A stretch of 64,000 bases of DNA from Reinekea marina (GTDB lineage: Bacteria > Pseudomonadota > Gammaproteobacteria > Pseudomonadales > Natronospirillaceae), in contig NZ_JAUFQI010000001.1 of NCBI RefSeq assembly GCF_030409715.1, positions 434,001-498,000 on the forward strand. The letters run 5' to 3'. The notes under the pieces were generated by a model. The model was not told the DNA's origin. It was given only the letters and a program-made list of their open reading frames with translations, and made no database searches. A program made the position numbers and the translations under genes. Below, in pieces: positions 24,881 through 33,138 of the stretch. Position 1 is the stretch's first letter; each line of letters starts with the position of its first letter.

Positions 24881-25744
24881 CTATTTTCGTGAACCAGGAC
24901 CATTAAATTCCAGGCTATTGGACATCACTGTTTGGAAATATTCCAAATTGCGATATTCCGGTGATTGAGGGGCAAACGCTTTCGCGCGTATGTTCTCATT
25001 GCAACCAGCATAGCGGCGATGGAGTGTTCCTAGTTGTCCCCACTTGGAGCGGTGTACTGGGAAATGAGTCACTTGACCAATAGCGGGTGATGGAATATCG
25101 GCACGTAGGTTGTACCCTGTTGCTCTCATATGGCAATCGGCGCAGCTGATATTAAATTGCCCACGTTTACTGTAGAAAAATTCCTTTCCTTCCATGTAAG
25201 CGTCATAGGCACCGGCCGAATTTACGTCTATCGCAACTTTTTGCCCACGGCTTTGATAGGCAATGTAGGCTGAAACATTCGCTATGTTGCCTTTCTTATA
25301 GCTGTAAGGTTTCTCTCCGTTGCTTTCGAGACACTCATTGATTGCCAACTCTAAAGTCACCACCATTTCGCGTTTTTCATCAAAGTGCGGATACTGGTCG
25401 CGAACGCGTCCGTCACCGAAGCAATCAGCAAAAGATTTGCCATTTGCAAACGGAGTTTCATACAGAATTTGTCCTTCCTCTATTTCAAACTCATAGGGCG
25501 GAAATTCTTCTAAATCGAGCCACTGAAATCGTGCGTTTTCATCAATGGCATAAACACCGTCTTTATAGTCTTCAAGCGCTACATCTGGAAATCGCTTCTT
25601 AAAAAAACTTTGAAACGTTGCAATATCTTGATCCACCAAGGCTTGATAATCAGCGTCGCTTTTTTTTGCATTTGGCATGCAAGATACAGCCAAACTGACA
25701 GCGGTTATCAAACTGAGGGTTAGTTGAGTTTTTGTTTTTAACAT
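24881..25744 (-). CDS. soxA: Sulfur oxidation c-type cytochrome SoxA
   Basis: 287 residues with a signal sequence; a Cys in SCMPN near residue 22 could make it a lipoprotein. One CxxCH heme site is seen (SCADCHMRATG), so this is a mono-heme form; two N-terminal cysteines (FADCFGDG and INECLES) would form a disulfide. The active-site Cys, which carries a persulfide, is in AGCNENIRA. SoxXA links thiosulfate to the SoxY cysteine. GSRK is the C-terminus. Neighbours soxZ and soxK are 18 and 9 bases away. Confidence 0.92.
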   Translation of the reverse strand: MLKTKTQLTLSLITAVSLAVSCMPNAKKSDADYQALVDQDIATFQSFFKKRFPDVALEDYKDGVYAIDENARFQWLDLEEFPPYEFEIEEGQILYETPFANGKSFADCFGDGRVRDQYPHFDEKREMVVTLELAINECLESNGEKPYSYKKGNIANVSAYIAYQSRGQKVAIDVNSAGAYDAYMEGKEFFYSKRGQFNISCADCHMRATGYNLRADIPSPAIGQVTHFPVHRSKWGQLGTLHRRYAGCNENIRAKAFAPQSPEYRNLEYFQTVMSNSLEFNGPGSRK

Positions 25745-25762
25745 AACCTCTCTCCATTTATT

Positions 25763-26062
25763 TTAGCGAATAGCAAACTCTGAAGATTCAGATTCACCTT
25801 TATTATCAACCCAAGATACAGTGAACATATCTCCAGAATTTGCACCACTGAACGAGAACGACAAGTACGGGTCTTTTGAAACGGCCGGTCCAAGTTCGCC
25901 ATGAAAAACGATGTCATCGTTGTGCGTAGCTTTCACTTCCGTTATGTAATGCCCAGGAATGAGTTCACCGTTCTTATCTTTACGGCGACCGGTTTCCATT
26001 GGATGTTTCATCAGCATTTTTACCAACACCATGCCGTCTCTAACGCTTGCTTTTACTTTCAT
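25763..26062 (-). CDS. soxZ: Thiosulfate oxidation carrier complex subunit SoxZ
   Basis: 99 residues, the usual size. Single immunoglobulin-like domain with VKASVRDGMVLVKMLMKHPMETGRRKD, a well-conserved block, and PYLSFSFSGANSGD. SoxZ binds SoxY to make the carrier that holds intermediates of thiosulfate oxidation. No signal peptide is seen; SoxZ is known to be exported with SoxY. Located between soxY and soxA. Confidence 0.95.
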   Translation of the reverse strand: MKVKASVRDGMVLVKMLMKHPMETGRRKDKNGELIPGHYITEVKATHNDDIVFHGELGPAVSKDPYLSFSFSGANSGDMFTVSWVDNKGESESSEFAIR

Positions 26063-26082
26063 GATCTTCCCCTAATTCGTTG

Positions 26083-26541
26083 TTAACCGCCGCAACCGCC
26101 AATGGTTACTTTCACTTCTTGAGTGGTGCGGTACAGTTGACCGTCTGCTTGCGCCAGAACGATGATCTTTGAAGTTTCGCCCATACGAATTCGCGCCGAG
26201 ACATCAGCGGCCATGCGTGATTGAATGTTAAATTTACAGGCTAATGGCGATGGATTTTTCTCAACGTAAATGCTGATGCTTTCGACAGGTAGGTTTGTTT
26301 TAACAGAAATGGGCACTACAGCTCCGTTTTCAGCAATACTGGGCGCCTTTAATGCGATTGCGTCAGAATCACTGATGGGCATGTCGCCATAGGTTTCGGA
26401 AATGGCCAGATTAATATCTTCAGCTGAAAATGCACTGGCATTCCAACTGGCCCAAACCACTCTAGGGAAATTAATAACGGCAACGAGCAGCCCAGTTGCT
26501 TTGGCTAAGCGCCCTAAAAATTGGCGTCGTGAATTTTGCAT
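26083..26541 (-). CDS. soxY: Thiosulfate oxidation carrier protein SoxY
   Basis: 152 residues. N-terminus has a twin-arginine signal (SRRQFLGRLAKATGLLVAV) for folded export. The protein ends with the strictly conserved TIGGCGG swinging arm whose Cys is the carrier of sulfur intermediates. Core Ig-like domain at about residues 40-150. Transcribed between soxX and soxZ with gaps of 12 and 20 bases. Confidence 0.96.
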   Translation of the reverse strand: MQNSRRQFLGRLAKATGLLVAVINFPRVVWASWNASAFSAEDINLAISETYGDMPISDSDAIALKAPSIAENGAVVPISVKTNLPVESISIYVEKNPSPLACKFNIQSRMAADVSARIRMGETSKIIVLAQADGQLYRTTQEVKVTIGGCGG

Positions 26542-26553
26542 AGTAAACCTCTT

Positions 26554-26898
26554 CTATAGCGTATATAGGTATTCAACTAACCAATGAATTTCTTCTTCGG
26601 TTAGCATTTTGTGTGCTCCAAAAGGAGGCATAATGGTTTGCGCATTTTTAGTACGCGCATCGTAAATTTGCTGATATAAATCATCTGGATTCGGATAGCG
26701 CGCTTTCATCTGGAGCAACGGTGGCCCATAGTTGCCGGGTAAATTTCCTCCGGGCATCATGTGGCACGAAATACAATTGCCCTTAGTGCGCGTATACACC
26801 ACGTCTTTACCTTTTTCGACCTCTTCTGGTCCTGCCCAGCTGGGCATCGATAAAAACAGGCACAGCAGGGTAGAACCCGCGATCTTTATTTTCATCAT
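26554..26898 (-). CDS. soxX: Sulfur oxidation c-type cytochrome SoxX
   Basis: 114 residues from ATG at 26898 with GAAGG upstream; a GTG 6 bases earlier is possible. Signal peptide of about 20 residues ending at SWA. One heme site GNCISCH and a distal ligand Met region TIMPPFGAHKMLT. Partner of SoxA in the first step of thiosulfate oxidation. It is shorter than many SoxX proteins but contains the core domain. The soxD stop lies 40 bases upstream. Confidence 0.92.
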   Translation of the reverse strand: MMKIKIAGSTLLCLFLSMPSWAGPEEVEKGKDVVYTRTKGNCISCHMMPGGNLPGNYGPPLLQMKARYPNPDDLYQQIYDARTKNAQTIMPPFGAHKMLTEEEIHWLVEYLYTL

Positions 26899-26938
26899 CT
26901 CCACCTTCTCTTATTGTTGTTATTTTGAAAGCGACGTA

Positions 26939-27907
26939 TTACTCGCTGCTTTCGACCATATAGTGCACGGCATCGGTAACCGCTTGATCTGACAACTGCG
27001 TTTGCCCTCCTTTAGCCGGCATCACACCTTGCTCACCTTTAAACCCAAATAACGCATTATTGACTAACGTATCGAAACCTTTGGTAGAGCGAAGTGTCCA
27101 CTGCTCGACATCGCCTAATTTCGGCGCGCCAGCAATGCCAGAGTCGTGGCAAGCGCGACAAGCAAGCTGATAAGTTTCTAGACCAGCCAGAGCTTGGGCT
27201 GAAAGTTCGCTTGATTCTTTTACGGCAACTTCTTCTTCAGCGTAAGCTACGCCGTCGTTGCCATCTTCTTTAAAGTGATCCGTAGGCGTTACGCCTCGTA
27301 AACTGTGTACGACTGTAATTGTGCTGACATCTTTGCAATTGCTCATGCAGCGCTCATTGTTCACATCGGGTCGGTCATCGCGATAGAAACTGTCGACATT
27401 GGGCATGGTTATGTCGGCTAGGTTTTGTTGCGTTAAAACGAAGTCGTCTTCAACCAGCTCGTTTAAATACAGTACATAGGCCGTTATGGCATAAACTTCG
27501 TCATCGCTAAGCGATTGTGGCGCTGTAAACGGCATGGCTCTGTGAATGTAATCCCACAAGGTAGATGCGTAAGGCCAATAGCTGCCCACTGTTTTATCTG
27601 GACGATCATTGGTGAGTGTGCCTTGGCCGCCAGCCAATTTGGGCCATCGTTTTTCACCTTCGCCAAACACCCCATGGCAACTGGCGCATTTTTCATCGTA
27701 TAAAAACTCACCTTCTTCAACGCTGCCTTGGCCCGGAGGTAAACCTAACCCATCTGGTCGAATATCAATATCCCAGCCTTTGATTTCGGCATCTGTTGGC
27801 GTGGACCCAATGCTATAAACTTCGGCAAACGCCAGCCCGCTGCTAATTACGACCGTGCAAAGTGCTGTAGTGACGAGTTTTTTTGCTGTGTTATGAGAGT
27901 TGAACAT
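26939..27907 (-). CDS. soxD: Diheme cytochrome SoxD
   Basis: 322 residues from ATG at 27907; it has GGAG 8 bases upstream and gives a clean signal sequence. Two cytochrome c domains: the first with CASCHGVFGEGE (about residue 70), the second with CRACHDSGIAG (about 245). With SoxC it forms the sulfur dehydrogenase that takes six electrons from the sulfane sulfur on SoxY. The presence of SoxCD predicts oxidation of both sulfur atoms to sulfate without sulfur globules. It overlaps the end of soxC by 17 bases. Confidence 0.9.
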   Translation of the reverse strand: MFNSHNTAKKLVTTALCTVVISSGLAFAEVYSIGSTPTDAEIKGWDIDIRPDGLGLPPGQGSVEEGEFLYDEKCASCHGVFGEGEKRWPKLAGGQGTLTNDRPDKTVGSYWPYASTLWDYIHRAMPFTAPQSLSDDEVYAITAYVLYLNELVEDDFVLTQQNLADITMPNVDSFYRDDRPDVNNERCMSNCKDVSTITVVHSLRGVTPTDHFKEDGNDGVAYAEEEVAVKESSELSAQALAGLETYQLACRACHDSGIAGAPKLGDVEQWTLRSTKGFDTLVNNALFGFKGEQGVMPAKGGQTQLSDQAVTDAVHYMVESSE

Positions 27908-29210
27908 TAAATACGCTCCCATCTTCTTTAACTTGCCAAGTGTGAATCGAGTTTTTGTGGTAAATAGAATTGCCGCCGCGTTCAGCGCGCAGTTGTTTCA
28001 AAGTGGGCTGTACATAACCGGTTTCATCCATGGCACGAGATTGTATTAACAATGGCTGGCCGTCCCACTTAAACATAAATGAGAATCGCGTCAGTGCTTT
28101 AGATAAAACTAAGCCTTTCAATGGCGCGTTTTGCCAGGTTGCACCGCCATCAAGAGACACGTCTACGGCTTTAATTTTTCCGTGACCTGACCAAGCAAAA
28201 CCTTCAATTTCATGCCAGCCTTTTTCCATCCACGGGTTTTCCGGGCAGGGAGAGGTTACGACTGAGTTACACTCTTGAACCCAAGTGAATTCGCGACTGC
28301 GACCGTCGGGCATTAAGTCTGTGTATTTTGAGGTTTCTTCTCTGTGGTACCAGGGTTTATCGCCGATCTCTAAGCGCCTTAACCATTTAATGCTGGTGTT
28401 GCCTTCCCAACCAGGGTTTAGCAGTCGAATCGGGTAGCCTTGTTCAGGTCTTAAGGCTTCGCCGTTTTGGGCGTAAACAATGAGGGTATCATCAAGGGCT
28501 TTTTCCATAGGAATGCTTCGAGACATTGCAGCGCCATCGGCACCTTCGGCTAAAACCCACTTTCCTTCAGGCTTTACTCCTACTTCTTCCAGCAAAGTTG
28601 AGAGTTTGACGCCGGTCCATTCACAGCAAGACACCATTCCATGAGTAAACTGCAAGCCTTCCATTTGCGGGCCGCGCCATTCCATTCCACCATTGGCAGG
28701 GCACTCCAAAAATTTAATTTCTGAAACACTGGGAAAGCGTCGCAGTTGATCCATCGTGAAAATAAGCGGGCGCTCAACCAAACCATGAATGATCAGTCGG
28801 TGTTCATCGGGATTAATGGTGGGTACACCGGCATGGTAGCGCTCAAACACTAACCCATTTGGCGTAATAATGCCTTTAAGCTTATGTAAGGGTGAAAAAC
28901 TGATCGATGAAATAGGGTCTGCGGTGAGCCAAGGCACGGTTCGACGAATCGTATCGGCTTCGTATTTAGATGGCATGCCATACGGGTTTGAAACAACCCC
29001 TTCACCTAAGCTAGACGTCCAACTGGGCACATTCGGAGGCAAATTGGCATTACCCAAAGCCATAGGGGAAAGAGCCGCAACTGATGCACCGCCTAGAGTT
29101 CCAATCGCTTGTTTTAAAAATAACCTTCTATCCAACCCTTTAAGCTGATCACCATCTTTTATGAGTCGAGACAAAAGGCGGTTTTCTTCTGCTCGTTTAA
29201 AACCGGGCAT
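27891..29210 (-). CDS. soxC: Sulfane dehydrogenase subunit SoxC (molybdopterin protein)
   Basis: 439 residues. N-terminal twin-arginine signal (DRRLFLKQAIGTLGG) begins at about residue 28, longer than usual before the arginines. Sulfite-oxidase fold with the Moco-ligand Cys in LECPANGGMEWRG and GWEGNTSIKW, followed by a dimerisation domain with EGFAWSGHGKI and VSLDGGATW. It works with SoxD. First gene of the sox operon; GGAGG 5 bases before ATG at 29210. Confidence 0.95.
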   Translation of the reverse strand: MPGFKRAEENRLLSRLIKDGDQLKGLDRRLFLKQAIGTLGGASVAALSPMALGNANLPPNVPSWTSSLGEGVVSNPYGMPSKYEADTIRRTVPWLTADPISSISFSPLHKLKGIITPNGLVFERYHAGVPTINPDEHRLIIHGLVERPLIFTMDQLRRFPSVSEIKFLECPANGGMEWRGPQMEGLQFTHGMVSCCEWTGVKLSTLLEEVGVKPEGKWVLAEGADGAAMSRSIPMEKALDDTLIVYAQNGEALRPEQGYPIRLLNPGWEGNTSIKWLRRLEIGDKPWYHREETSKYTDLMPDGRSREFTWVQECNSVVTSPCPENPWMEKGWHEIEGFAWSGHGKIKAVDVSLDGGATWQNAPLKGLVLSKALTRFSFMFKWDGQPLLIQSRAMDETGYVQPTLKQLRAERGGNSIYHKNSIHTWQVKEDGSVFNVQLS

Positions 29211-29512
29211 GCAACCTCCAGCATAATGTTGTTTTTGTTATATTTAAAAGTTATATGCTAATAACTAAAAACTCACACTACCCTATCAAAGAATCGACTA
29301 GCGCGTTAAATTGATTACTTATATCGGAAAGGCTTTTTAGCTTGAAAAGTAATATGTATTAGAAGTTTCTGATGTAGAAACCTCTAAAGTTAAGTGCAAA
29401 ATATTTAGATTATCGTTGTGACGAAAGTAACAAAATCAGGTAGTTTGAGAAAAAATAGTTTTATAGAACGATTATTGAGCGTATCTTGGGTGTTATCAGC
29501 GAAGGAGCCAGT
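29211..29512. promoter_or_regulatory. Divergent control region soxC / HTH-TerB gene
   Basis: 302 bases without a gene, very A+T-rich near soxC. GTTATAT is repeated at 29237-29243 and 29250-29256. No convincing -35/-10 pair or known operator is seen. No soxR regulator gene is in the window. Confidence 0.4.
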
Positions 29513-30298
29513 ATGGAAGAACTAGAGCAAACCGTATTGAATAACTTAGTACGCTTTCGAAAAAAAGCCGGGTTATCGCAAAAGCAGGTTGAGCAACAGT
29601 TGGCGTTACGCACAAATACGTTGTACGACATAGAAAAGAATCGCCAAAAACTGCCTTTTGTTTTAGCCGTTCAACTCTCGGCGCTTTATCACATCGATAT
29701 TGGTGAGTTGGTGCGCGGTGCCAGCGAAATGAAAGATACCGAAACCGCGCCAAACAACGTAGCGCCGCTGGAGTCTCTTGGTGTGTTGAGTGGCGCGTTT
29801 CACCCTTTAACGGAGTACATAGCACAAGACCCGGTCATAGTTGCAGAGATAGGCGTGGGTGAAATGGGTGCGCAGCCCATAATGGATTTGCTGTTGGCAA
29901 AGCTGACAGACGTTCAAAAGCAATACTTCGTTTTAGATCTTTATCGTTACATAAACTCTGTGATCAGCAGTGATGGGGAAATAAAAAACTCAGAGCTGAG
30001 TTTGCGTGACACCATTTTAGCTCAAGCAAAGATTGAGCTGACCGACAGCGAAAAACAAAGTATCAGTCGGGCGTTCCGAAAACTATTTTTTGGTAAATCT
30101 ATGTCGAAAAGTTTGCCACGTGATGCCTATAAGCATTTTCTTATTTGGACTCTACATCTCGTGTCTAGAATCGATGGTCAACCGCACTTTAAAACACTCG
30201 ATTATATTCAGCAGGTAGCTCAGCATATTCAGCTGCCGGTCAGTGCTTGGCGGTTTATTGAAGATAAGGTAGCACAAGCCTACCAAGATGAAATTTAA
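29513..30298 (+). CDS. Helix-turn-helix protein with TerB-like C-terminal domain
   Basis: 261 residues from ATG at 29513, which has AAGGAG 6 bases upstream; a longer frame from 29486 is less likely. N-terminal XRE-type helix-turn-helix at about residues 8-65 (KKAGLSQKQVEQQLALRTNTLYD). The C-terminal half (about 125-260) is all-helical and looks like TerB, with acidic motifs SSDGEIKNSE and IDGQPHFKTLD that would bind metal in that family. It is 9 bases before nfeD, so it is the first gene of the SPFH operon. Its role as regulator, sensor or scaffold is unknown. Confidence 0.65.
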   Translation: MEELEQTVLNNLVRFRKKAGLSQKQVEQQLALRTNTLYDIEKNRQKLPFVLAVQLSALYHIDIGELVRGASEMKDTETAPNNVAPLESLGVLSGAFHPLTEYIAQDPVIVAEIGVGEMGAQPIMDLLLAKLTDVQKQYFVLDLYRYINSVISSDGEIKNSELSLRDTILAQAKIELTDSEKQSISRAFRKLFFGKSMSKSLPRDAYKHFLIWTLHLVSRIDGQPHFKTLDYIQQVAQHIQLPVSAWRFIEDKVAQAYQDEI

Positions 30299-30307
30299 GG
30301 AGAGATT

Positions 30308-30754
30308 ATGGAAACCTTACCTCTGATTTGGGTCATTATTGGCGCTGTTCTTATCGTCATTGAATTTTTAGTGCCTGGTGCTGTTTTTGGTTTTATTGGT
30401 GCTGCGGCCATGCTTACAGGTGTATTGATACACTTTGGTCACATAGAAGGCTTTGTGAATATCATGATGACATTTTTCATTGCGTCATTTGTATTCATTC
30501 TCTTCCTTCGATCGGCCTTGCTAAAACTATTTCCTGATAATTCAGTTGTTCAAAATACTGACGAGTTACAGGATGCTATTGGCCGAATTGTAGAAGTCAC
30601 CGAAGACATCAGTCCTTATAAGCGAGGAAGAATTAAATATTTAGAGACCAGTTGGGAAGCGCAAGCCGAAACTGATTTTGTAGTAGGAGAACAGGCCGTT
30701 ATCGCTGGTCAAGACGGTAATTGCTGGATCGTTAAATCAATAGAAGGAAATTAA
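30308..30754 (+). CDS. NfeD family membrane protein
   Basis: 148 residues. Two or three membrane segments in the first 75 residues (WVIIGAVLIVIEFLVPG and later), then a soluble beta-barrel (OB-fold) domain with GRIVEVTEDISPYKRGRIKYLETSWEA-type sequence. The NfeD family is nearly always next to SPFH genes, as here, and is thought to help form membrane microdomains or partner the SPFH ring. It ends one base before the first SPFH gene. Confidence 0.88.
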   Translation: METLPLIWVIIGAVLIVIEFLVPGAVFGFIGAAAMLTGVLIHFGHIEGFVNIMMTFFIASFVFILFLRSALLKLFPDNSVVQNTDELQDAIGRIVEVTEDISPYKRGRIKYLETSWEAQAETDFVVGEQAVIAGQDGNCWIVKSIEGN

Positions 30755-30755
30755 G

Positions 30756-31664
30756 ATGACGTTAATAACATTATTGGTGCTAGCCACCTTTGTTGTACTA
30801 AAAGTTTTACTGGTGGTGGTGCCCATGCGGGAATCATTTGTGATCGAGCGATTAGGGAAGTTTCGAACGGTTTTTCAGCCGGGGCTTCACTTTATGATCC
30901 CGTTCATTGATAACGTAGCGTATCGGCATGAGATACGTGAGCAGGTGTACGACATACCCGCTCAGCACTGTATTACCAAAGACAATATTCAAGTTGAAAT
31001 TGATGGTTTAGTGTACTTAAAAGTCATGGACCCACAGTTGGCCAGTTATGGTATTGGCGATTACCGAAACGCTGCCATCAACTTGGCTCAAACAACCATG
31101 AGATCAGAAGTGGGTAAGTTGTCGCTGGGTGAAATCTTTGCAGAACGTGAAACGTTGAACGAAACCATTGTAAGAGAGATTGATAAAGCTTCTCAAAGCT
31201 GGGGGATTAAAGTCTACCGCTATGAAGTTGCCAACATCAGCCCTTCTGATCATGTTGTTTCAACACTTGAAAAGCAAATGGTTGCTGAGCGAGATCGTCG
31301 AGCGGATATCACCTTAGCCACGGCCGAAAAAGAAGCCAAGATTAATATGTCTGAAGGTGAGCGCCAAGAAGCAATTAACCACTCGGTGGGTGAGCGCCAA
31401 CGTCGTATCAACATTGCCGAAGGTCGTGCGCAAGAAATTTCATTATTGGCTGAAGCCCAGGCCACTGGTATTGCGATGGTCGCTGAAGCCATTAACATGC
31501 CTGGTGGAAATAAAGCCATAAAAATGCGTTTAGTTGAACAATTTGTTGGTGAACTTGGCACCATTTTAGAAGGGGCTGATATTTCGGTATTGCCTAGTGA
31601 AATGGCGCGAGTGAAAGGCATCTTTGAAGGTGTTGACCAAGTAACTAAACAGTTTAAGAGCTAA
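30756..31664 (+). CDS. SPFH/band-7 membrane protein, QmcA-like (copy 1)
   Basis: 302 residues. One N-terminal membrane anchor (about 3-22), then the SPFH domain (about 25-190; FVIERLGKFRTVFQPGLHFM, EIDGLVYLKVMDP) and a long Ala/Glu-rich coiled coil (GERQEAINHSVGERQRRINIAEGRAQE region). It should oligomerise into a ring or cage at the inner membrane; FtsH regulation is known for relatives HflKC and QmcA. Directly followed by a paralogue. Confidence 0.9.
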   Translation: MTLITLLVLATFVVLKVLLVVVPMRESFVIERLGKFRTVFQPGLHFMIPFIDNVAYRHEIREQVYDIPAQHCITKDNIQVEIDGLVYLKVMDPQLASYGIGDYRNAAINLAQTTMRSEVGKLSLGEIFAERETLNETIVREIDKASQSWGIKVYRYEVANISPSDHVVSTLEKQMVAERDRRADITLATAEKEAKINMSEGERQEAINHSVGERQRRINIAEGRAQEISLLAEAQATGIAMVAEAINMPGGNKAIKMRLVEQFVGELGTILEGADISVLPSEMARVKGIFEGVDQVTKQFKS

Positions 31665-31675
31665 GGAGAATTATC

Positions 31676-32617
31676 ATGGACATAAATTCAATCAGTGATA
31701 TTTTTAACGTCGGTGTTTGGTCAATTGCATTCTTGATTCTAATATTACAATTATTGCGATCGCTCTTTTTTGTACCGACAAAAAATGCCTACATCGTTGA
31801 GCGATTTGGTAAGTACTTACGAACGCTAGAGCCTGGTTTTCATGCAATAATTCCTTTTATCGACAAGGTTGTAGATAAAGTTAATTTAAAAGAAATGACC
31901 ATAGATGTGCCGCCGCAGTATTGTTTTTCGAAAGATGAAATTAACTTGCAGGTCGATGGTGTAATTTATATGTCGGTAGAAGACCCAAGTAAGGCTTCCT
32001 ACGGTATTGTCGATTACCACGATGCTGCCGTGCAACTGGCCAGAACCACAACACGTTCTGTTATTGGTACCTTAGATTTAGAACGTACTTTTGAAGAACG
32101 TGATTTAGTCAGCTCGAAAGTTGTGGAAGTACTAAACAGCGCTGGGCAATCTTGGGGTATTCGCGTACACCGTTTCGAGATTAAGAATATTTTGCCACCA
32201 ATCAGTGTCAACGAAGCGATGGAGCGCCAGGTTACCGCGGAGCGTAATCGCCGAGCCATTTTGGCGAAGAGCTTAGGGGATAAACAAGCGCGCATTAACA
32301 TTTCTGAAGGTGTGATGACCGAAACCATTAATGTTTCAGAAGGTGATAAGCAGCAACTTATTAATGAAGCCGAAGGTAAAGCGCAAGAGATATTAACCAT
32401 TGCTAAGGCAACCGCTGAATCCATTCAAAAAATTGGTAAAGCCATTAATGAAGAAGGTGGTGAGGAATCAATCCGTTTGCAATTAGCTGAGAAACTGTTC
32501 TCAAAAGTGGGGACCTTAGGCGATGCAAAAACACGTGTTGTGTTGCCAGCAAACGTAGCGGATTTCCAAGGTTGGTTAAAGATGACCGATTTAGAAATGC
32601 TGCCTGACAATAAATAG
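31676..32617 (+). CDS. SPFH/band-7 membrane protein, QmcA-like (copy 2)
   Basis: 313 residues. Same plan as copy 1: membrane anchor at about 12-32, SPFH domain with AYIVERFGKYLRTLEPGFHAI, LQVDGVIYMSVEDP, and a coiled coil with repeated NISEG and NVSEGDKQQ. The C-terminus differs and ends in a short acidic tail. Two adjacent paralogues suggest a hetero-oligomer like HflK/HflC. Followed by a strong terminator. Confidence 0.9.
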   Translation: MDINSISDIFNVGVWSIAFLILILQLLRSLFFVPTKNAYIVERFGKYLRTLEPGFHAIIPFIDKVVDKVNLKEMTIDVPPQYCFSKDEINLQVDGVIYMSVEDPSKASYGIVDYHDAAVQLARTTTRSVIGTLDLERTFEERDLVSSKVVEVLNSAGQSWGIRVHRFEIKNILPPISVNEAMERQVTAERNRRAILAKSLGDKQARINISEGVMTETINVSEGDKQQLINEAEGKAQEILTIAKATAESIQKIGKAINEEGGEESIRLQLAEKLFSKVGTLGDAKTRVVLPANVADFQGWLKMTDLEMLPDNK

Positions 32618-32635
32618 AAAATAATAGTAAGTAAG

Positions 32636-32662
32636 AGGGTGCCATAGGGCACCCTTCGTTTT
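32636..32662 (+). terminator. Rho-independent terminator of the SPFH operon
   Basis: AGGGTGCC (32636-32643) pairs with GGCACCCT (32648-32655) over a 4-base loop; TTTTT begins 3 bases later (after TCG). Confidence 0.85.
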
Positions 32663-32689
32663 TATAGTACACCACTAAAATGGAATATT

Positions 32690-33115
32690 ATGAATATAGA
32701 GTTTTCGCTATCACCGGCTGAAGATGATATTGAACTATTGCTCGATGGACTTCGTTCGTTCAATGCCCCCATTTTTCCCAATAGGAAAACCGACAGCTTT
32801 GGCCTATTTGTTCGAAATGATGAAGGTAAAGTCGTGGGCGGTTTGTCGGGTGAAATTACCTTTACTTCGATCTTTATTAAATACTTATGGCTTTCGGAGT
32901 CGCTACGAGGCTGCGGTATCGGGGAAAGGCTGATAAAACAACTGGAGCAAGAAGCCGTTAAGCTAGGTGTCGCTAACCTGTGTGTAGACACCTATACTTT
33001 TCAGGCACCCAAGTTTTATGAAAAAAATGGATTTAAACAGGTAGGTTGCTTTAAAGATTTCCCGCTGGAAGGGGTTGATCGACTGTTCTATCAAAAGAAA
33101 CTAACGGTTAGTTAA
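32690..33115 (+). CDS. GNAT family N-acetyltransferase
   Basis: 141 residues. GNAT fold with the acetyl-CoA pyrophosphate loop in LRGCGIGERLIKQLE (about residue 75) and C-terminal APKFYEKNGFKQVGCF typical of this family. The DGLRSFNAP N-terminal part resembles small GNAT proteins with unknown amine substrates. A lone gene between a terminator and the convergent EAL gene. Substrate unknown. Confidence 0.85.
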   Translation: MNIEFSLSPAEDDIELLLDGLRSFNAPIFPNRKTDSFGLFVRNDEGKVVGGLSGEITFTSIFIKYLWLSESLRGCGIGERLIKQLEQEAVKLGVANLCVDTYTFQAPKFYEKNGFKQVGCFKDFPLEGVDRLFYQKKLTVS

Positions 33116-33138
33116 TAATAACCAAAGATAATTTTCTT

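Noticed and set aside
29211-29512. Promoter boxes for the sox operon
   Set aside because: Several A+T-rich hexamers could be chosen but none with a matching partner at correct spacing, so no specific promoter is reported.
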